From Brienomyrus brachyistius (lineage: Eukaryota; Chordata; Actinopteri; Osteoglossiformes; Mormyridae): DNA of 64,000 nucleotides. The position numbers were made by a program, and so were the translations under genes. The notes under the pieces are model-generated. The model had not been told where the DNA came from. It saw only the letters and a program-made list of their open reading frames with translations, and did no database searches. The stretch covers positions 19,902,349-19,966,348 of the forward strand of contig NC_064551.1 of NCBI RefSeq assembly GCF_023856365.1, in the 5' to 3' direction. The first letter of the stretch is position 1. Every line of letters begins with the position of its first letter. Below are positions 46,501-62,480 of this stretch, piece after piece.

Positions 46501-47176
46501 TGGAGAAGGTGGTGTGCAGAGGGTGACGGTCATTGTCCGATACTGAGAGCAGTCTGCTCAGGCTCTTCCTATCTGCAACTGATGTCAGTGACTCCAGCTC
46601 CATGCCATACTGTGAATGTTTACATGGTGTGTTCAATAAAAACATGAAAACATATGATTATTTGTGTGGTATTAGTTTAAGCAGACTGTGTTTGTCTATT
46701 GTTGTGACTTAGAGGAAGATCAGATCACATTTTATGACCAATTTGTGCAGAAATCCATATAATTCCAAAGGGTTCACATACTTTTTCTTGCAACTGTATG
46801 TTGGTTTCTCAGGGCTCCTGGGGAAAAAAATCACTCTTTTAACAGAACGTATGTTTTGAGGGGCTTCTTATACTTGGTTCTTTCTGTGCGGGACTCAGGT
46901 CTCATGACTTCTGTTCCAGGAATCCTGATCTTGTTCTTTGTTGTTCTCAGCATTGACGTATTAACGAAGGTATTTTGATTTTAACTTCACACGGTGACAT
47001 TTTTGCATTTACTGTAGGTGCAAGAGGCAGCCAGTTTGGCAGGTGTGCCGGTCTCCTTTGTGCTACCGGTCAAGAACTACATGAGTGAGCTGACAGTGAA
47101 CCGGGACAATGATATCCTCATCTTTAGTGCAGTCCGGCAAATACTATACGCCATCGATGACACCTTTGAGGTCTAG
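40600..47176 (+). CDS. Interferon-induced protein 44-like GTPase, copy 1
   Basis: Exons 40600-41077, 41669-41717, 43248-43443, 43659-43811, 45324-45495, 45703-45803 and 47018-47176 close in phase and encode 435 residues. The N-terminal half resembles the TLDc-like region of IFI44 proteins (KLFDPNVNFRLLYKGSHF at about 17-34). A conserved GPWRGLPW motif comes from the tiny second exon. The GTPase-like half has P-loop GPAGAGKS at 204-211, a G3-position DVWD at 262-265 (Gly replaced by Asp) and a G4-position SHVD at 358-361. The final exon ends SAVRQILYAIDDTFEV. IFI44 proteins are cytoplasmic interferon-stimulated factors linked to antiviral and antiproliferative effects. Neighbour copy 2 has the same exon structure. 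IRF-type motifs precede the start. A non-coding 5' exon may exist. Confidence 0.9.
41232..41530. mobile_element. MITE with imperfect inverted ends
   Basis: TAGGGTGTCTAGACAATCC at the left and the complement of TAGAGTGACCAGATAATCC at the right enclose a second matched block, CAGGGAGGACACT. No coding content. It lies in intron 1 of the first IFI44-like gene. Class not assigned. Confidence 0.55.
41784..41869. repeat. Pure polypurine tract (GGGGA/GGGAA)n
   Basis: About 86 bp of uninterrupted purines on the plus strand in pentamer repeats, shifting from GGGGA to GGGAA units and back. It lies in an intron of IFI44-like gene 1, about 70 bp after exon 2. Confidence 0.95.
42760..43060. repeat. 44-bp minisatellite in IFI44-like gene 1 intron
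   Basis: GCCCTATGGTATAAG starts at 42851, 42895, 42939 and on to about 43027 at 44-bp steps, with more diverged copies from about 42760. The unit contains GATTGAGAGCCGACTGA. It lies about 200 bp upstream of the P-loop exon. Confidence 0.93.
44251..44512. mobile_element. Inverted-repeat (hairpin) element
   Basis: About 40 bp at 44251-44290 (starting TTAACTGGTAATAATGATAA) is mirrored at 44473-44512 (ending ATTACCGGTTAA), with an AT-rich loop. This is a non-coding MITE-like element in an intron. The stretch just upstream (43930-44245) has an internal direct repeat of GGGGTCGGGCGATC and belongs to some other unidentified repeat. Confidence 0.75.
46206..46660 (-). pseudogene. LINE reverse-transcriptase C-terminus fragment
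   Basis: The minus-strand ORF (46373-46645, 90 aa) has the pattern HPLHTTFSKQKSMFSDRLLS followed by RTDRFRRSF and an LFN-type end, typical of the ORF2 C-terminus of fish non-LTR retrotransposons. Downstream on the minus strand lies TTTCCTTCTGGATAAATAAA, a LINE-like 3' end. 5'-truncated. It lies in an intron of IFI44-like gene 1. Confidence 0.7.
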
Positions 47177-50100
47177 TCAGCCTTCTTGGAGACTTCAGCA
47201 TTTGTGATAATGTTCTTTTCTATGTGCCACTAAGCCAGCTTATATTCTCTTATTTCTACTAAATATGTTCATATAATCATAAAATATTGGTGTACTGTAC
47301 AGACACTATCCACTGTTGTGTTGCATGCTTTATGAAAATGAGCGCATTATAAGGCTTTGAGTGCTATGCTGTTCTAAATGTAGTGTATTGGAAATTAAAA
47401 TATCAGTAAAATTAATCATAATTTACAGACCTTTCCAGGTCCATAAAAACTATTCAAATGTTTTGGACATAATATACATGACATCAAATCCAAACCTGTC
47501 ACTATATATCTGAAAGGCTGTTTAGGGTCCAAAGAAAGCCAGTTTGAAGAACATCAATAGACAATTTCCCCACATGGATCAATAAGGTATGATGAGGATG
47601 ATGATGATTGATTATTTTATTAAATCGTTTTTGAGTATTGTGGGCTCAAAGCTTCATGCAAGCTTTCAGATTTTTGGAAACTGTAATACTTGCATATTTA
47701 TGATTAACGGTGTATTACGTGTTATAACTGTTGAAATTTAACAGCTAGACTCACATAGATATGTTCTGTATTATTTTGTCATTATGCGAATTCTAATGCA
47801 GGGTGTTATAAGGGTGGTGGTGGTTATGTGTGTGATGGCTTTTGCCAAACAGACTCATTACGGGGCACAAACACACCATCCCATGACCTAGAATTGGACA
47901 AATGGCTATGGAAGATGGATGGATGTAGATATGATGTGTAAATACTTTGCATACACCTTCAGACCAGTAGAAAGACTACCGTTTTGTTACATTTGCACCA
48001 CCCATCTGAATCAAAAACAGTTTGATGGATCTTATTCTACTTCGCAAAAAATATTGTGTGGATGATCTACACCTGATTTAATTTTGAGACAAAATACCCC
48101 AAAATCTCCAAACTGCACAAGACACTTGACCTTGTGAACAGGATAACTCAATTTGGACTATTACTCTATTTACTGTATTTCACTATTTGTCAAATCTTAC
48201 TACGTTACTTAATGTGACTACACAGCTATTCATCATTTATTATATTGATGGCCTGGTGAGAGGGGATCCCCTCAATAGATTTCACCAACCGTTGGGGTCC
48301 CCATTGCTTAAATTTGTTACCGTGGACACTTTCCCTTTAAGAAGGTAACTCAAAGAGTTTTTGACGGATGTGACAAACTGTAACTGACTATATTTTGCGA
48401 TTGATTTCCCCAAAATTAAAGCAACATTGCCTGGTAATGACAAAGAGAAACACTGCCTCATTTACTTGACATTTTTACTGTCATAACTCAAAAGGTATTA
48501 AACGGAATACTTCCAACGTCCACCATGGGAAGTCCAAACTAGTAAAGCCACAGCAGATAAAGTTAAATTTCATATAATCTGGTATAAATGTGGAAGGGCC
48601 ATCTGATGTCAGGGCAGGCAAGTGAGAAGCTGCTTCCTTTGGTGGGATGGTGGGGTGGTGTGGTGCAATAGCAGCAGGTGAGGAGGGCAGATGTGTAGCC
48701 AGGCTGGGCAGGCAGGGATCTGCCCACCATCAGCAGGTCCCAGACAGTGAACTGAACAGTGCATTAATAACACTATATGACAAATAGATTAAATTATACG
48801 AGGTATTTTGTAGAGCGGGGAGATAAGGAGGCTCTGACAAGTCTAATTACTTGTGGCAGTTTAACTAGGCAGCGAAGGTGGGGGGGGACACAGGCATGAG
48901 GAATCCCTGAGCACCAGCACTCCAACAGCACATGGGACACGTGTTGTAGTCTTTCCTTCCCCGCCAATCAGGAGTCAGGAGCTGCTTGTGTAGATCTTCA
49001 GATTGAGTCTTTATTGCAACAGTGAGGTTACAACCCAGGCTGGACAGCCTGCAGGAGTGTGTCCAATACTGTTTTACACCAATTTTTATACAAGTTCTTA
49101 TTCAACAATATCTCGTTACTTGAGCATCATCATTCCTTCAACCATTCACAATCTTTGCTTTTTCCCTTGATCCACACCCCTAGATGATACATTTGTCCAT
49201 CATTTCTTTTAATGTTTGGTCCCTTCGACAGAACATAATGGTGGCGCGACCATCTCCACCTAGTTTTTTAAAAATGCTCAGCCGTGAACTTCTGGTGAAC
49301 TCAGGCGAATCCCTTCCTTCAGTAGTAAGCCTTGGCAGCTTCAGCCTGTTGCACATTGACTAATTAGAGGGTTGATATTTGTCCTTCAACATAGAGATAA
49401 GGTATAACACTAATAAAGGTGGATATTTGTATACATTCAGGGCTAACATAAAGTAGCTAACAGAAACTCAGGCTAACAAAAGGTGCAAATACATATTCAA
49501 TTGATTACATTGTGTTGATTACATTATAATGTTTACATTGTGATGATTACATCATGGATATTTGGCATACTTTTAAATAATATAATAATACTTACACGTT
49601 ATATAGTTCTAAATAATATTCCATAAAGCCAGATCACAGCACTGGGTGGGGACAGGTATGAGGAAAAAACAGCAAACTGCAAATATACTCTGATACTAGA
49701 CAATTCAGTGCCGTATAGGTAAGCAGTGGTCCCTCATAGTTGACACAAAACCTACCCGGGAGCCAGTGGAGTGAGGCCAGTACAGGATTGATACGCGCAT
49801 GTTTCCTAGTCTTTGTTCGGACTCTTGCTGCAGCATTTTACACCAAGTGTTGTTGGTTTAATGATGCAGAGGCACAGCCAACCGACAGGCTGTTGCAGTA
49901 ATCCAGTCTAAAAGTTATAAAGGTGTGTACTAATTTTCCTGCATCCAGAAGTAAGAACATTGTTCTAAGTTTTGCAATATGCCTCAGATGGAAGAAAGCT
50001 ATATCAACCACGTTATTTATATGAGCATCCAGAGATAAGGCTCATTTAAACTTAATATAATTTAAGAAGAACAATATGTGATTGCGCAGTCACATAATAA

Positions 50101-50308
50101 ATGGGCTGTTCGGTTTCGTATTTCTCGAAGCGTCAAACTTTCGATTCGCTGTTCGGGCGTCTCAGCGAAGTGGAAGTACACAAATTTCACGGCAAGTATC
50201 GCGAGGTGTATTTTGTATTGTCAGTTCCGTCTACCTTGCCTGCAAAACTAAGGATCTTTTATGTTTTATGTAGGCCTAGCATATATTGTATACCGTTAAT
50301 GCAGCTCA
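47177..50308. other. Interval between the two IFI44-like genes
   Basis: No gene recognised. It includes the 3' UTR of copy 1, a short GATGGATGGATG-type SINE tail near 47920, and degenerate dispersed repeats (for example about 49740-50045, with GCAGTAATCCAGTCTAAAAG, a phrase common in fish LINE-derived repeats). A short open frame at about 50101-50200 (MGCSVSYFSKRQ...) lies upstream of copy 2 without splice support. Confidence 0.5.
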
Positions 50309-50987
50309 ATGGATTTCGGAATCTCTCGAATGACTCTACAGGAGGAGAAGCGGCTGGTCAAGTTGTTTCCTAGCCGTGTGAGTTTATGTCTGCTGTACCA
50401 GGGAAGTCGCCACGGATTCAAGATTAGAACTATGCGAGAAAAAACGCAGAGTCAGGAAAGCCTCATTTTTCTGACTTATTTAGAATCAGGGACAATCATG
50501 GGAGGATATTTAGGCAGAGCATTTCCAGATTTAAATTACGTAGAATGCAGTGTTCAAGATAAAAAGGCGTTTGTTTTTTCAGTGAGTCAGAAAAGCTCGA
50601 TCCATTTCCCGGTGGTGGATCACCGTCAAGCTTTTAATGTGAAATTATATGAAGAGATACTATTATTCGGAGAATGCCTTAAAATGGAAATGAAGGATGA
50701 TAGCTGTTTGGTAAAAGCTGACAGTGACGTGGTTTATAACACCAACTGGCCCGAGATTACCGAGTCGTGTGTGGATGTGGAGATACATCGCGTACAGGGT
50801 AGGCACATTTTATTTTTTGTTAATGCTTTCAACAGATTGTTTTCATGTTACAGTACTTTAAGTGAAGTTAAACAATACTAACCTCTTAAATCGTCTCAAT
50901 ACACTGTGTGACCAATTGACTATACCCCAGACGCTGGAGATCTGATGCTTCGACCATGGAGGGAAATGTCATGGACAGAGACGTGAG

Positions 50988-51018
<31 letters not shown>

Positions 51019-54000
51019 GGGCTGTGGGTAGGTGGTGTTTTCTCTCCCCCTCTTATTTGGCAAAATGTACCTACCCAGAATTCTTGCTATGCCCCAAGGG
51101 GCCACCAAAATATAATAGATCAGACCTATACGCAGCCCCTACAACTAATGTGTGATTTTGTTGGTAACTAAAACCTAAGGAGGAGGGAATGGTTTAATAG
51201 TTTTGGCTTCAGATGGGTCCCTATTTTATGTTTTTGGGGAGTGGGGGAATACTATTATTGTTATAAAACAGGGAATTTGTCAGCTGGTGTTTGTGGTAAA
51301 ACATCTTCATGTCATTATCCATAAATGGAATTATCATAAATGAATACTCACTGATTTCTAGTTACAGGGAAAATTTGAGGAAAGATCTGGCCTCGTACAA
51401 ACCTGATATTGCAGGGCTGAGCCAGGTCCGGGCTCTGCTACTGGGACCAGTGGGGTCTGGAAAATCCAGTTTCATCAACTCCATTAAGTCAATGCTATGC
51501 AGACACGTGGTCAACTTGCCCATCACTGGCAGTGGACCTGACGGTTTCACTAGTAAGGTACGATATAAGTGTATCATCATCTTTTTTTAGGTGAGCATTT
51601 GGGGTGGGGGTCAGGATATCTGTCATAATGAAAATCAGCACATGATGTCACAGATGGATAACTGGTATTGTCATTGTATTTAGTAATAAAACTGAGTAAA
51701 GCAGATGGATAAAAGGTTTTGCTATGGAGAATTATGCAAATGTTCTTTAGTTACCGGTTTCTACAGATATTTATATATTGATTGTTCATAGAAGCTGAGC
51801 AGTCGATCAAGTACATGGATTTGAGCATGAATGCTAAGAACATGTCCCTACTAGAACTGTGGCGGTACAGTGTTTGTCCGGGGGGGGGGCTGATTTGGTC
51901 CCTGCCAATGCTGAAACCAAACCTATGCCCTTGCAGTCAGCTGATCTGGGATCCTTTCCTTATAACTACATTTGTTTCCATTTTTCATTTGTCATCTTGC
52001 TTTCTTCATAATCAGGACTTTCAATATTATATACAGTACAGGCCAAAAGTTTGGACACACCTTCTCATTCAATGTGTTGTCTTTATTTTCATGACCATTT
52101 ACATTGGTAGATTCTCACTGAAGGCATCAGAACTATGAATGAACACGTGTGGAGTTATGTACTTAACAAAAAAAGGTGACAACGGAAAACATGTTTTATA
52201 TTCTAGTTTCTTCAAAATAGCCACCCTTTGCTCTGATTACTGCTTTGCACACTCTTGGCATTCTCTCGATGAGCTTCAAGAGGTAGTCACCTGAAATGGT
52301 TTTCCTGAAATGGTCTTGAAGGAGTTCCCAGAGGTGTTTAGCAAGGGAGTAAAGTGATGCCTTCAGTGAGAATCTACCAATGGTCATGAAAATAAAGACA
52401 ACACATTGAATGAGAAGGTGTGTCCAAACTTTTGGCCTGTACTGTAGTACATCTATAAAATAATAACTTTATTATAAAATAGTGTTTTTCAACATTAATT
52501 ATGTTTAAAAGATTTTCAGGTAATAATGTTACGGTGCTGACTTTGACGGAACCTTTGTTAAAATGTAAAACATGGAAGTAATGTTCCATTATCGTTGCAG
52601 TAAGAACGTTCACTGCCAACTCAGAATACCTTTAAGTAACGTTAATTCTGGGAACGTTCCCTGTTAGATGGATAGGTACTATAGTGGTTTCTCTTAGGGT
52701 AAACCAGACAGTGACGAACACTGCATGTTTTGAGGTTTTAGTACTCCTATCACTAGCAATAAGTATTTAAAATCAATCCCTCACTGCGCTCCCCTGTAGC
52801 TGAAGTCCTACCCAATCCGGGCAGAGAAAGGAGGCCAGCCAATAGCGCTGACTCTGTGTGACGTAAGGGGCCTGGGGGACACTGAGGAAACCGGACTGAG
52901 CCTGCATGATGCCCTGGCCGTTATCAAAGGACACGCACCAGAAGGATACAAGGTGTGTCAGCACTTTTGGTACATACAACATAGTTCTGAGTAGTATGAC
53001 AAGAAATTTGTACCACCGTATTTTTTATCATTCTGGTGGTGTCATGGTATGTTACAGAATTATTTTTTTTTTCCAAGTTCACCCTTATTGTGTCAGCAGG
53101 CATTTTATATCAATATGTTTACCAATGTTTTTAAAATGTCTTTTTATGAATTATTATTTTCAAATGTTTACATTTAGCTTGATAGTATAACCCGACATGT
53201 TTTATTAGATGTATAATATATATTCAGGATGTACTCATGCAGCCATAAAAAATAATAATGTAATAGAATTGTTAAGTTATTGTTCATAAGTAATATGTGA
53301 CCATTCAAATTCAATATAAATTCAATATAAATTCTTCTACAGGGGACAGTAACCGGATTAGTGTTTCAGGATGATTTTTAACCCTTGGGTTGTTTCTTCT
53401 GTGTGGCTAGTATATTAGTGGCAATGAACCCAACCCTTTCATCTATTAGCCAGTTATCCAGTAAGCAGTCAGTGTGTAGCTCAGCAGCATACGGATTGGT
53501 GCCTTTTGAGAAGGGTGCGTTGTCTATACAGTAATTTGTTAGCTGGTATTTATGCTAAAACATATGCAAGTCAACATCCATAAACAAAAGTAAAACACTA
53601 ATGTGTAATTGCAGGGGAAAATTTTAAAAAGAATATGTACCTGTCTGGTAGGTTGTAGGTTCTAATCCCAAAACCAGCAGAGTAATATCACCACTGAGCT
53701 AGGCCCTTAACCCAAGGTTCTCCAGGTAATGCTACACATTTCGTCCATGAGCTCACCTCAAGCTCTGATCACCAAAACTGGTCTGACCTGTATATACTGT
53801 ACATGCAAGATGTGGTGTATAAAAGCTATTCAATTCCCCCCAGGAATAAACCAGGACAGGCATGTTCTCTGGTCAGATGAAATTTGAACTGTTTCACCAT
53901 AATTATCAGCGCTAAGTATGGAGAATGAAGGGTGAGGCTCTCAATCCGAAGAGCACCATCCCAACTGTGAAGCACGGGGGAGGCATCACAATGTTGTGTG

Positions 54001-56024
54001 GGTGTTTTGCTGGGAAAGGGGCTGGTGCACTTAGCATCAAGGAGAACAGGAGCATTATCGGGAATTTCTGAGGCAGCACCTCAAGACATCAGATAGAAAG
54101 CTAAAGCTGGGTCTTCCAACAGGACAATGATCTTAAGCCTTAAGACATAACAAATGAACAAACAAAATGGCTTACAGACAACAATGTGAAAGTATTAGAG
54201 TGGGCATCGCAAAGCCGTGACCTGAATCCCATAGAAAATTTGTTGACTAAAATGAAAAAAGAACAAGGACCCTCACAAACTTAACTCAACTTACACCAGT
54301 TCTGTCACAAAGAATGGGATACAATTCTGTCAGAATATTATGAGAAGATTGTGGAAGGCTACCACATTTGAAAGTTAAACAATTAAAAGGCAGTACACGA
54401 ACCGCCAATAAATGTACATTTTTGACCCACTGTCAATCTGACATGGCTTCAACTCTACGTCTAACCAGGAGATTTTAAAACGCACCCAATACAGCTGAAA
54501 ATGGTGCTGAACACAGACACAGATATCTGTCAATAATGATCAGATGCCAGTTGGATTCGGAACCAGATGTTCATTTCTTCCCGGTCACTGTTTCTAGCTC
54601 CTCCTAATGGTGAGGCCGCATGGTGTGCACCTGTGCATTTCAAAGTACTTCTTTTTCGTTGATTTATAAAACATGCTTTTAATATTTGTGCACAGTCAGC
54701 AGGCTGGACAAAGGAGTGACAGGGGCTGGATATAGCCTGTGAGCTGCCAGTTACCCATCCCTCAGCTAGATTGCACTGAAGCCTGTAGAGGGCAACATTT
54801 TCCATATGAACCACGTTTAGTTTACCACCAAGAAAGTCAATGTATTTAGTAATGGTCACAGTCCAAAATCATCGGGTTAGGTAAATGTGTCTGTTATGCA
54901 TGTGACCTAAACATTTCCCATAGATGCTTCTACTGGATTTAAAAAAACAACCTAAAATGTATAAAATGTGATCAGAGGAACCACCCTTTGAAACCCTCTC
55001 TACTTTTAGTTTCAGAGCAAAGCACCCCTTCAGCCCAACTCCCCAGGCTACCGTAAGGACCCGGCTCTGCAAGACAAGATCCACTGTGTCCTGTTTGTTC
55101 TGGATGCGTGCAGACTCCACTGTTACAGCAAGGAATTGAAAGACACACTGAAGAAACTTCGCTGGAAGTCCTCAGATTTGGGTCAGCTCTTAGCATTTGT
55201 TTATTTTTACATACATACATACATACATACAAGCAAACAAACATACGTGTGTGCATAGGATGATCACCGCATTGTCTGGCAATGTCATCACGTGGTTTGG
55301 TATGAGGCGGGGTAAGCCATGTTGTAGTGCCTGGACTGGGACACCTCTATTTTCTAGAGGTTCTTAAGGTTGGAGTTGGAATACTGCGGTGTCCTTTAAA
55401 TACGAGAAGCATTGTAGGGTTACTAGTTTGCTGCAGCTGATGGAATTATACAGTGTTTTGCAGATTGTGATGCAGCACAAAGAACATTTAAAGCCAACCA
55501 TCTTTATAACAAGTGTTTGTGTAGGGAGGGGAAGAGAGAAATACAGTGGGAGTATGGGCTTATGCCCGTGCATGGCTGTGGTAATAGGTGCCCCTTGCTC
55601 CTTCTCCAGGCATACCGCAGCTGATCCTGCTCACACACGTGGAGCTGGCTGGCCCCTCAGATATGCACAACATCTATGCCAGCCACAAACTGCGGGAGAA
55701 GGTACTGGGACATGTAGGCGAGCACCAAAATCCCTAGGAAACCAGCTAAAAATGATACACTGCAGCTCAGCATTCGGGGGGGAGGGTTTGGCAAACTTGT
55801 ACTGGAAACACACTGGCATTTAAGAGCTGCTCACTGCAGCGCTTTGTGTTTTTGCACTCGTTCAGATGGAAGAAGCAGCGGAGATGGTCGGGGTCCCACT
55901 GTTTTCTGTGCTGCCAGTCAAGAACTACGCCAGCGAGCTGAACGTGGACTGCAACAGCGACATTCTCCTGCTGAGCGCAGTCAGCCAAATTCTGCATGCT
56001 GTCAACTATGCCTTTGAGGACTAA
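50309..56024 (+). CDS. Interferon-induced protein 44-like GTPase, copy 2
   Basis: Exons 50309-50798, 50931-50982, 51362-51557, 52800-52952, 55010-55181, 55610-55701 and 55866-56024 close in phase and encode 437 residues, mirroring copy 1 exon by exon. P-loop GPVGSGKS is at 209-216. G3-position DVRG at 267-270 keeps the glycine. G4-position THVE at 363-366 has Glu in place of the usual Asp. The first Met (50309) is chosen because its context aligns with the copy 1 start. A second in-frame Met follows seven codons later. The C-terminus is VNYAFED. No IRF cluster comparable to copy 1 was seen upstream. Copy 2 is a tandem paralogue of copy 1. Exon 4 is nearly identical between the two while the other exons are clearly diverged. 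Confidence 0.9.
52034..52444 (-). mobile_element. Deleted Tc1/mariner element
   Basis: Inverted ends CAGTACAGGCCAAAAGTTTG with flanking TA on both sides (52032-52033 and 52445-52446). The inner minus-strand ORF at 52196-52387 retains the C-terminal end of a Tc1-type transposase (LLKLIERMPRVCKAVIRAKG). The rest of the gene has been deleted. It lies in the intron between the P-loop exon and exon 4 of copy 2. Confidence 0.9.
53845..54420 (+). pseudogene. Tc1-like transposase remnant
   Basis: Recognisable degenerate blocks in order include CTGGTCAGATGAAATTTGAA, GTGAAGCACGGGGGAGGCAT, CAACAGGACAATGATC and AATCCCATAGAAAATTTG. They correspond to the W-S-D-E, K-H-G-G-G, Q-Q-D-N-D and N-P-I-E-N positions of Tc1 transposases. 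Multiple stops and frameshifts. It lies in an intron of copy 2. Confidence 0.8.
55206..55232. repeat. (CATA)n microsatellite
   Basis: Six to seven tandem tetramers just after exon 5 of IFI44-like copy 2. Confidence 0.9.
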
Positions 56025-57301
56025 TACGCCCCTCCCCCTACTGTTCCTCTAAGAATTCTGACCTTTCTGACTGCATTTAACCCAAAGGAAAATGAGCACA
56101 GGGGTGTTGGCAATACATACAGTACCAGTACAAAGGTCCTTCTGAGTATTCCGACTGGTATTTAAGTGATCTGAATTGTCCTTATTCGGTTTACAGGTCT
56201 GCTAAACAGCAGGCAGTATACACGTCCGGCTTATTTACCCATTTCCAAAGTTAACTCTGCCATTTCCTAATAAACGTGATAAGCAAATGTACAGTCACAT
56301 GGTTCATTTTGACACACACTACCAGTCAAAAGTTTCTGTACAGGTTTTCTACATTTGCATGTTACTCAACATTTACAAAAAATACTTTTGCTAACAAATA
56401 CATTTACAGCATGTTCACCATTTGAGTACCTTTATTAACAAGAAAAAGGTCATATCTTTGATTCATCAAAGCTCCTCTAGCAGTTAACAGCAGGGAAAAT
56501 GAGGCATTCTTTCTACAAGGGACATTATATACTGCTCCGTTTCATCATATGAAACATTTACCTAGTGCATTTAAAGTAAAAGGACAGTGTAGAATTTCAC
56601 TGCCATCACCACAGAACCAGTTAATAGGATGTCAGATATGTACTGTTACATACTCTTTCCACGTTAAAGGAAACTCATTTGACATTTATTGGTGTTCAAC
56701 TTTTCAATTTATTTTATTTATGAAAGATTGGAAAGTGCTAAAAACCCGTGGAGTGCAAAAACTTTTGACTGTGAAGTGTATGCCCCATTACTGACATCCC
56801 CCCACCCCCTGAAATAGCAGCTACCCCAGGAGAGTAATTGAAGCTGTGCATTAGATATAAAACACATGGGTTCAATGGTTTGTTTTACTGACCACCCAAG
56901 AAAACTGCAGTCATTCAAATTACTCAAAAATACAATCCCAACTTTATTCCATCATCTGGGAGAATGAAAGCTAGACCATCAGTAAAAACAAACCATTATA
57001 ACAACCATAATGAAATCAAATCCTTTGCATAATATTACAACTTTCTGATACTATCATAAAAAGGCTACTGGAGACAGTCTTGGCATTGCTCCTGCTCCAT
57101 GAATTTATAGTGTTTAGAAAAACTGACAAGACATTAAAATCAGCTTTAAAAAAAAAAATAATCTAAAAGTGAATATAAAAGGGCACACGGATGGAAGCTC
57201 AAGGCAGCTGGCATGCAAGGAATGGTCAGTAATGGTTGCATGTCTTTTCCAACACAATGCCGGCGGACTCCAGAGGCTTTGCCATGGGTGTAGGTCATCT
57301 G
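56025..57301. other. Convergent intergenic interval IFI44-like copy 2 / ctsb
   Basis: Holds the 3' ends of both genes, which face each other, and a Tc1-like MITE. An AATAAA within TTCCTAATAAACGTG near 56266 is a plausible poly(A) signal for copy 2. No other gene seen. Confidence 0.5.
56321..56778. mobile_element. Tc1/mariner-like MITE
   Basis: ACCAGTCAAAAGTTTCTGTA at the left and the complement of ACAGTCAAAAGTTTTTGCAC at the right form inverted ends. The body is non-coding. Exact boundaries are uncertain by a few bases. Confidence 0.55.
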
Positions 57302-60248
<2,947 letters not shown>

Positions 60249-61101
60249 TCTGAGCGAAAAGAGAGAGATTGTAAACCGTCTTTAAAAAAACTTAAAAGAA
60301 ATTCATAGGATCGCACAATAGTTACTGGACCAACATAGACATAAATAGATAGAAATAAAATAAAACAATTCAGCATCCATCAACGTGTCTACACACATAC
60401 AAAGATGACTAAACAAAATCTAAAATCTATCCAAACTAGTTCCAGACGTATCCGGGCTGCAGATGTACCGGGCATTTTCCCGTACACATTACGCAATATT
60501 GAATCCACCCTGGAGGCAGACGCGCAACAACACAAGGCAATTCTCATGAAGTTATTATATTCATATCCGGGACGTTAACCAGAATCAAAATGTTACTCTG
60601 CTAGACGGGGAATCCTACGCCAAACAGCGGACCACAAAATCGACCTTTATCGCCACTAACCTAGAACTATTTCATTGCAAAGGATATGTCACCCACACAT
60701 GAAAACAACAAATCAATTATGAATACTTTAAATATGAGCCATCGCCTAGTAACATATTAAGAACACCAGAGAATAAGCCAAAGTACAAAAGTCAGCGGGC
60801 TAATCGCCGAGGAAAATTTAACCAGTAAATAAAAGGAGAGCGATAACGTCAGGGGAATCAACGAGAGAGAATGGAGTCCTGCCACCAGCATTACATACCC
60901 TTGAAAAACTCAAACGTATTTATTGCTGAAATACATACAAGACACTAACATCGCACATGACCAGAACACACAGACAAAAGCAAACGTGCATATTACAAAC
61001 ATATCCGGCTAACAGCTAAAATGTGCGCATCTCCAGTGTTTACCATAGCCTTAATTAGCCGACAAGAAACAGTTTCTTGCAACATGAATGAAACACGGTA
61101 C

Positions 61102-61160
61102 CTGTCTCGTTAGTTGGCAATGAAAGAGACAAAGACTATCACCACAGGAACCCTGATATA
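61102..61160 (-). other. Possible non-coding first exon and TATA box of ctsb
   Basis: On the minus strand ACGAGACAG/GTACCG is a good donor at 61102/61101, and GATATATATATC lies at about 61157-61168. A short 5' untranslated exon would splice to an acceptor near the start codon at 60248. No transcript evidence. Confidence 0.35.
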
Positions 61161-61168
61161 TATATCAC

Positions 61169-62449
61169 ACAATCAAGGAAGTTCACTACATCAAATAAGC
61201 ACAGCGCGGATCACGTGACTGGTCACATGCCCCTCCGGTCCTGTGACTCTCATGTGATCGGTCCCTTCGCTTGTTTTACCTACCGGTTTTACGAAATCAT
61301 GGTAAATCAATCATGTTTTACCAAATGTGATTGCCTAAATGCACAACACGTACAGTTAAACCAAGTACTTTTATCCAACGGGAAATATAGATTTGTTTAA
61401 ATTAGGGTTAGACCGTCCCTTGTTCGTCCTACTGACCATGTGATTTGCTCGGCAGCCTTGCGATTACAGACACACTCCTAAAACCCAGAGCCACATCCGT
61501 AATGAAATTGCTGAGCGTCTAAATTGCTTGTCAACTTCACCCTCGGACATAACTTTCGTTAATACATATTACATCTTTCTTCTTGCCATTTGATTAGTAA
61601 CTGCTGGTTGCAATTAATTTGAATTATACTTAGTATATACTGATTATTTTTTTGGGTTTAAGAACAGATATATAAAGACGAATTCCATGCACAATTATTT
61701 TAAAACATGAACTGTCATACCCGCATCGGGCTAAGTCTTGTGACATCCTTCCCAGCAGAGTAACATGCAGCGTGATCACTCAGCTTAGGTCAGCGCTCCG
61801 ACAAATTTCTTTCCGTCATTTGGGGACATGTGTTTACTTTACCAAAATAGTCATTAAAATACTGTATATAAATCATCAGTTTCTGTCATCACCTTTGATA
61901 AATCGGTAAAGTCCGGTTAATCCTTATGCCTAATCTGATCGAGTAGCTCAAAGTTAGTAATTCATGAGACATTCACTGAGATTTGGATTTATCTGTTCAG
62001 TTCACTACAAAAATGACGATAACACTCAAACACGTTCACAAAACATTTTACGACTGTGAAATGACGTGCAAATATTGGATATTCCTCGTTTACATAGAGA
62101 TGTTTATGTAATGTATGACACTGTCATCGTCGAAATGTGATCTAGTCTGCTCCCACTATATTTACGCACTCTATTAGATTTTGACCGTTCGCTGCACTTA
62201 AATAAAAGTACGAAATAAGAATGTCTAAACAAGGTAATTCTTTTGAAGAAAATCGAGACCCAAATCCAAGTTGGGAGATAGTTATACACCGACAAACCAT
62301 TATGCGTTCTCGCCATCACAAGCGCAATACAAATTAAACTAAATTATTATAAAAAAAATTATCACACGTGAAGCATGTACATGCACATTTGTAAAAATGA
62401 AATGAAAGGGCCAATGCCCTGGGTTTTCGATGGAGTTTTTTGTGTGTGT

Positions 62450-62480
<31 letters not shown>
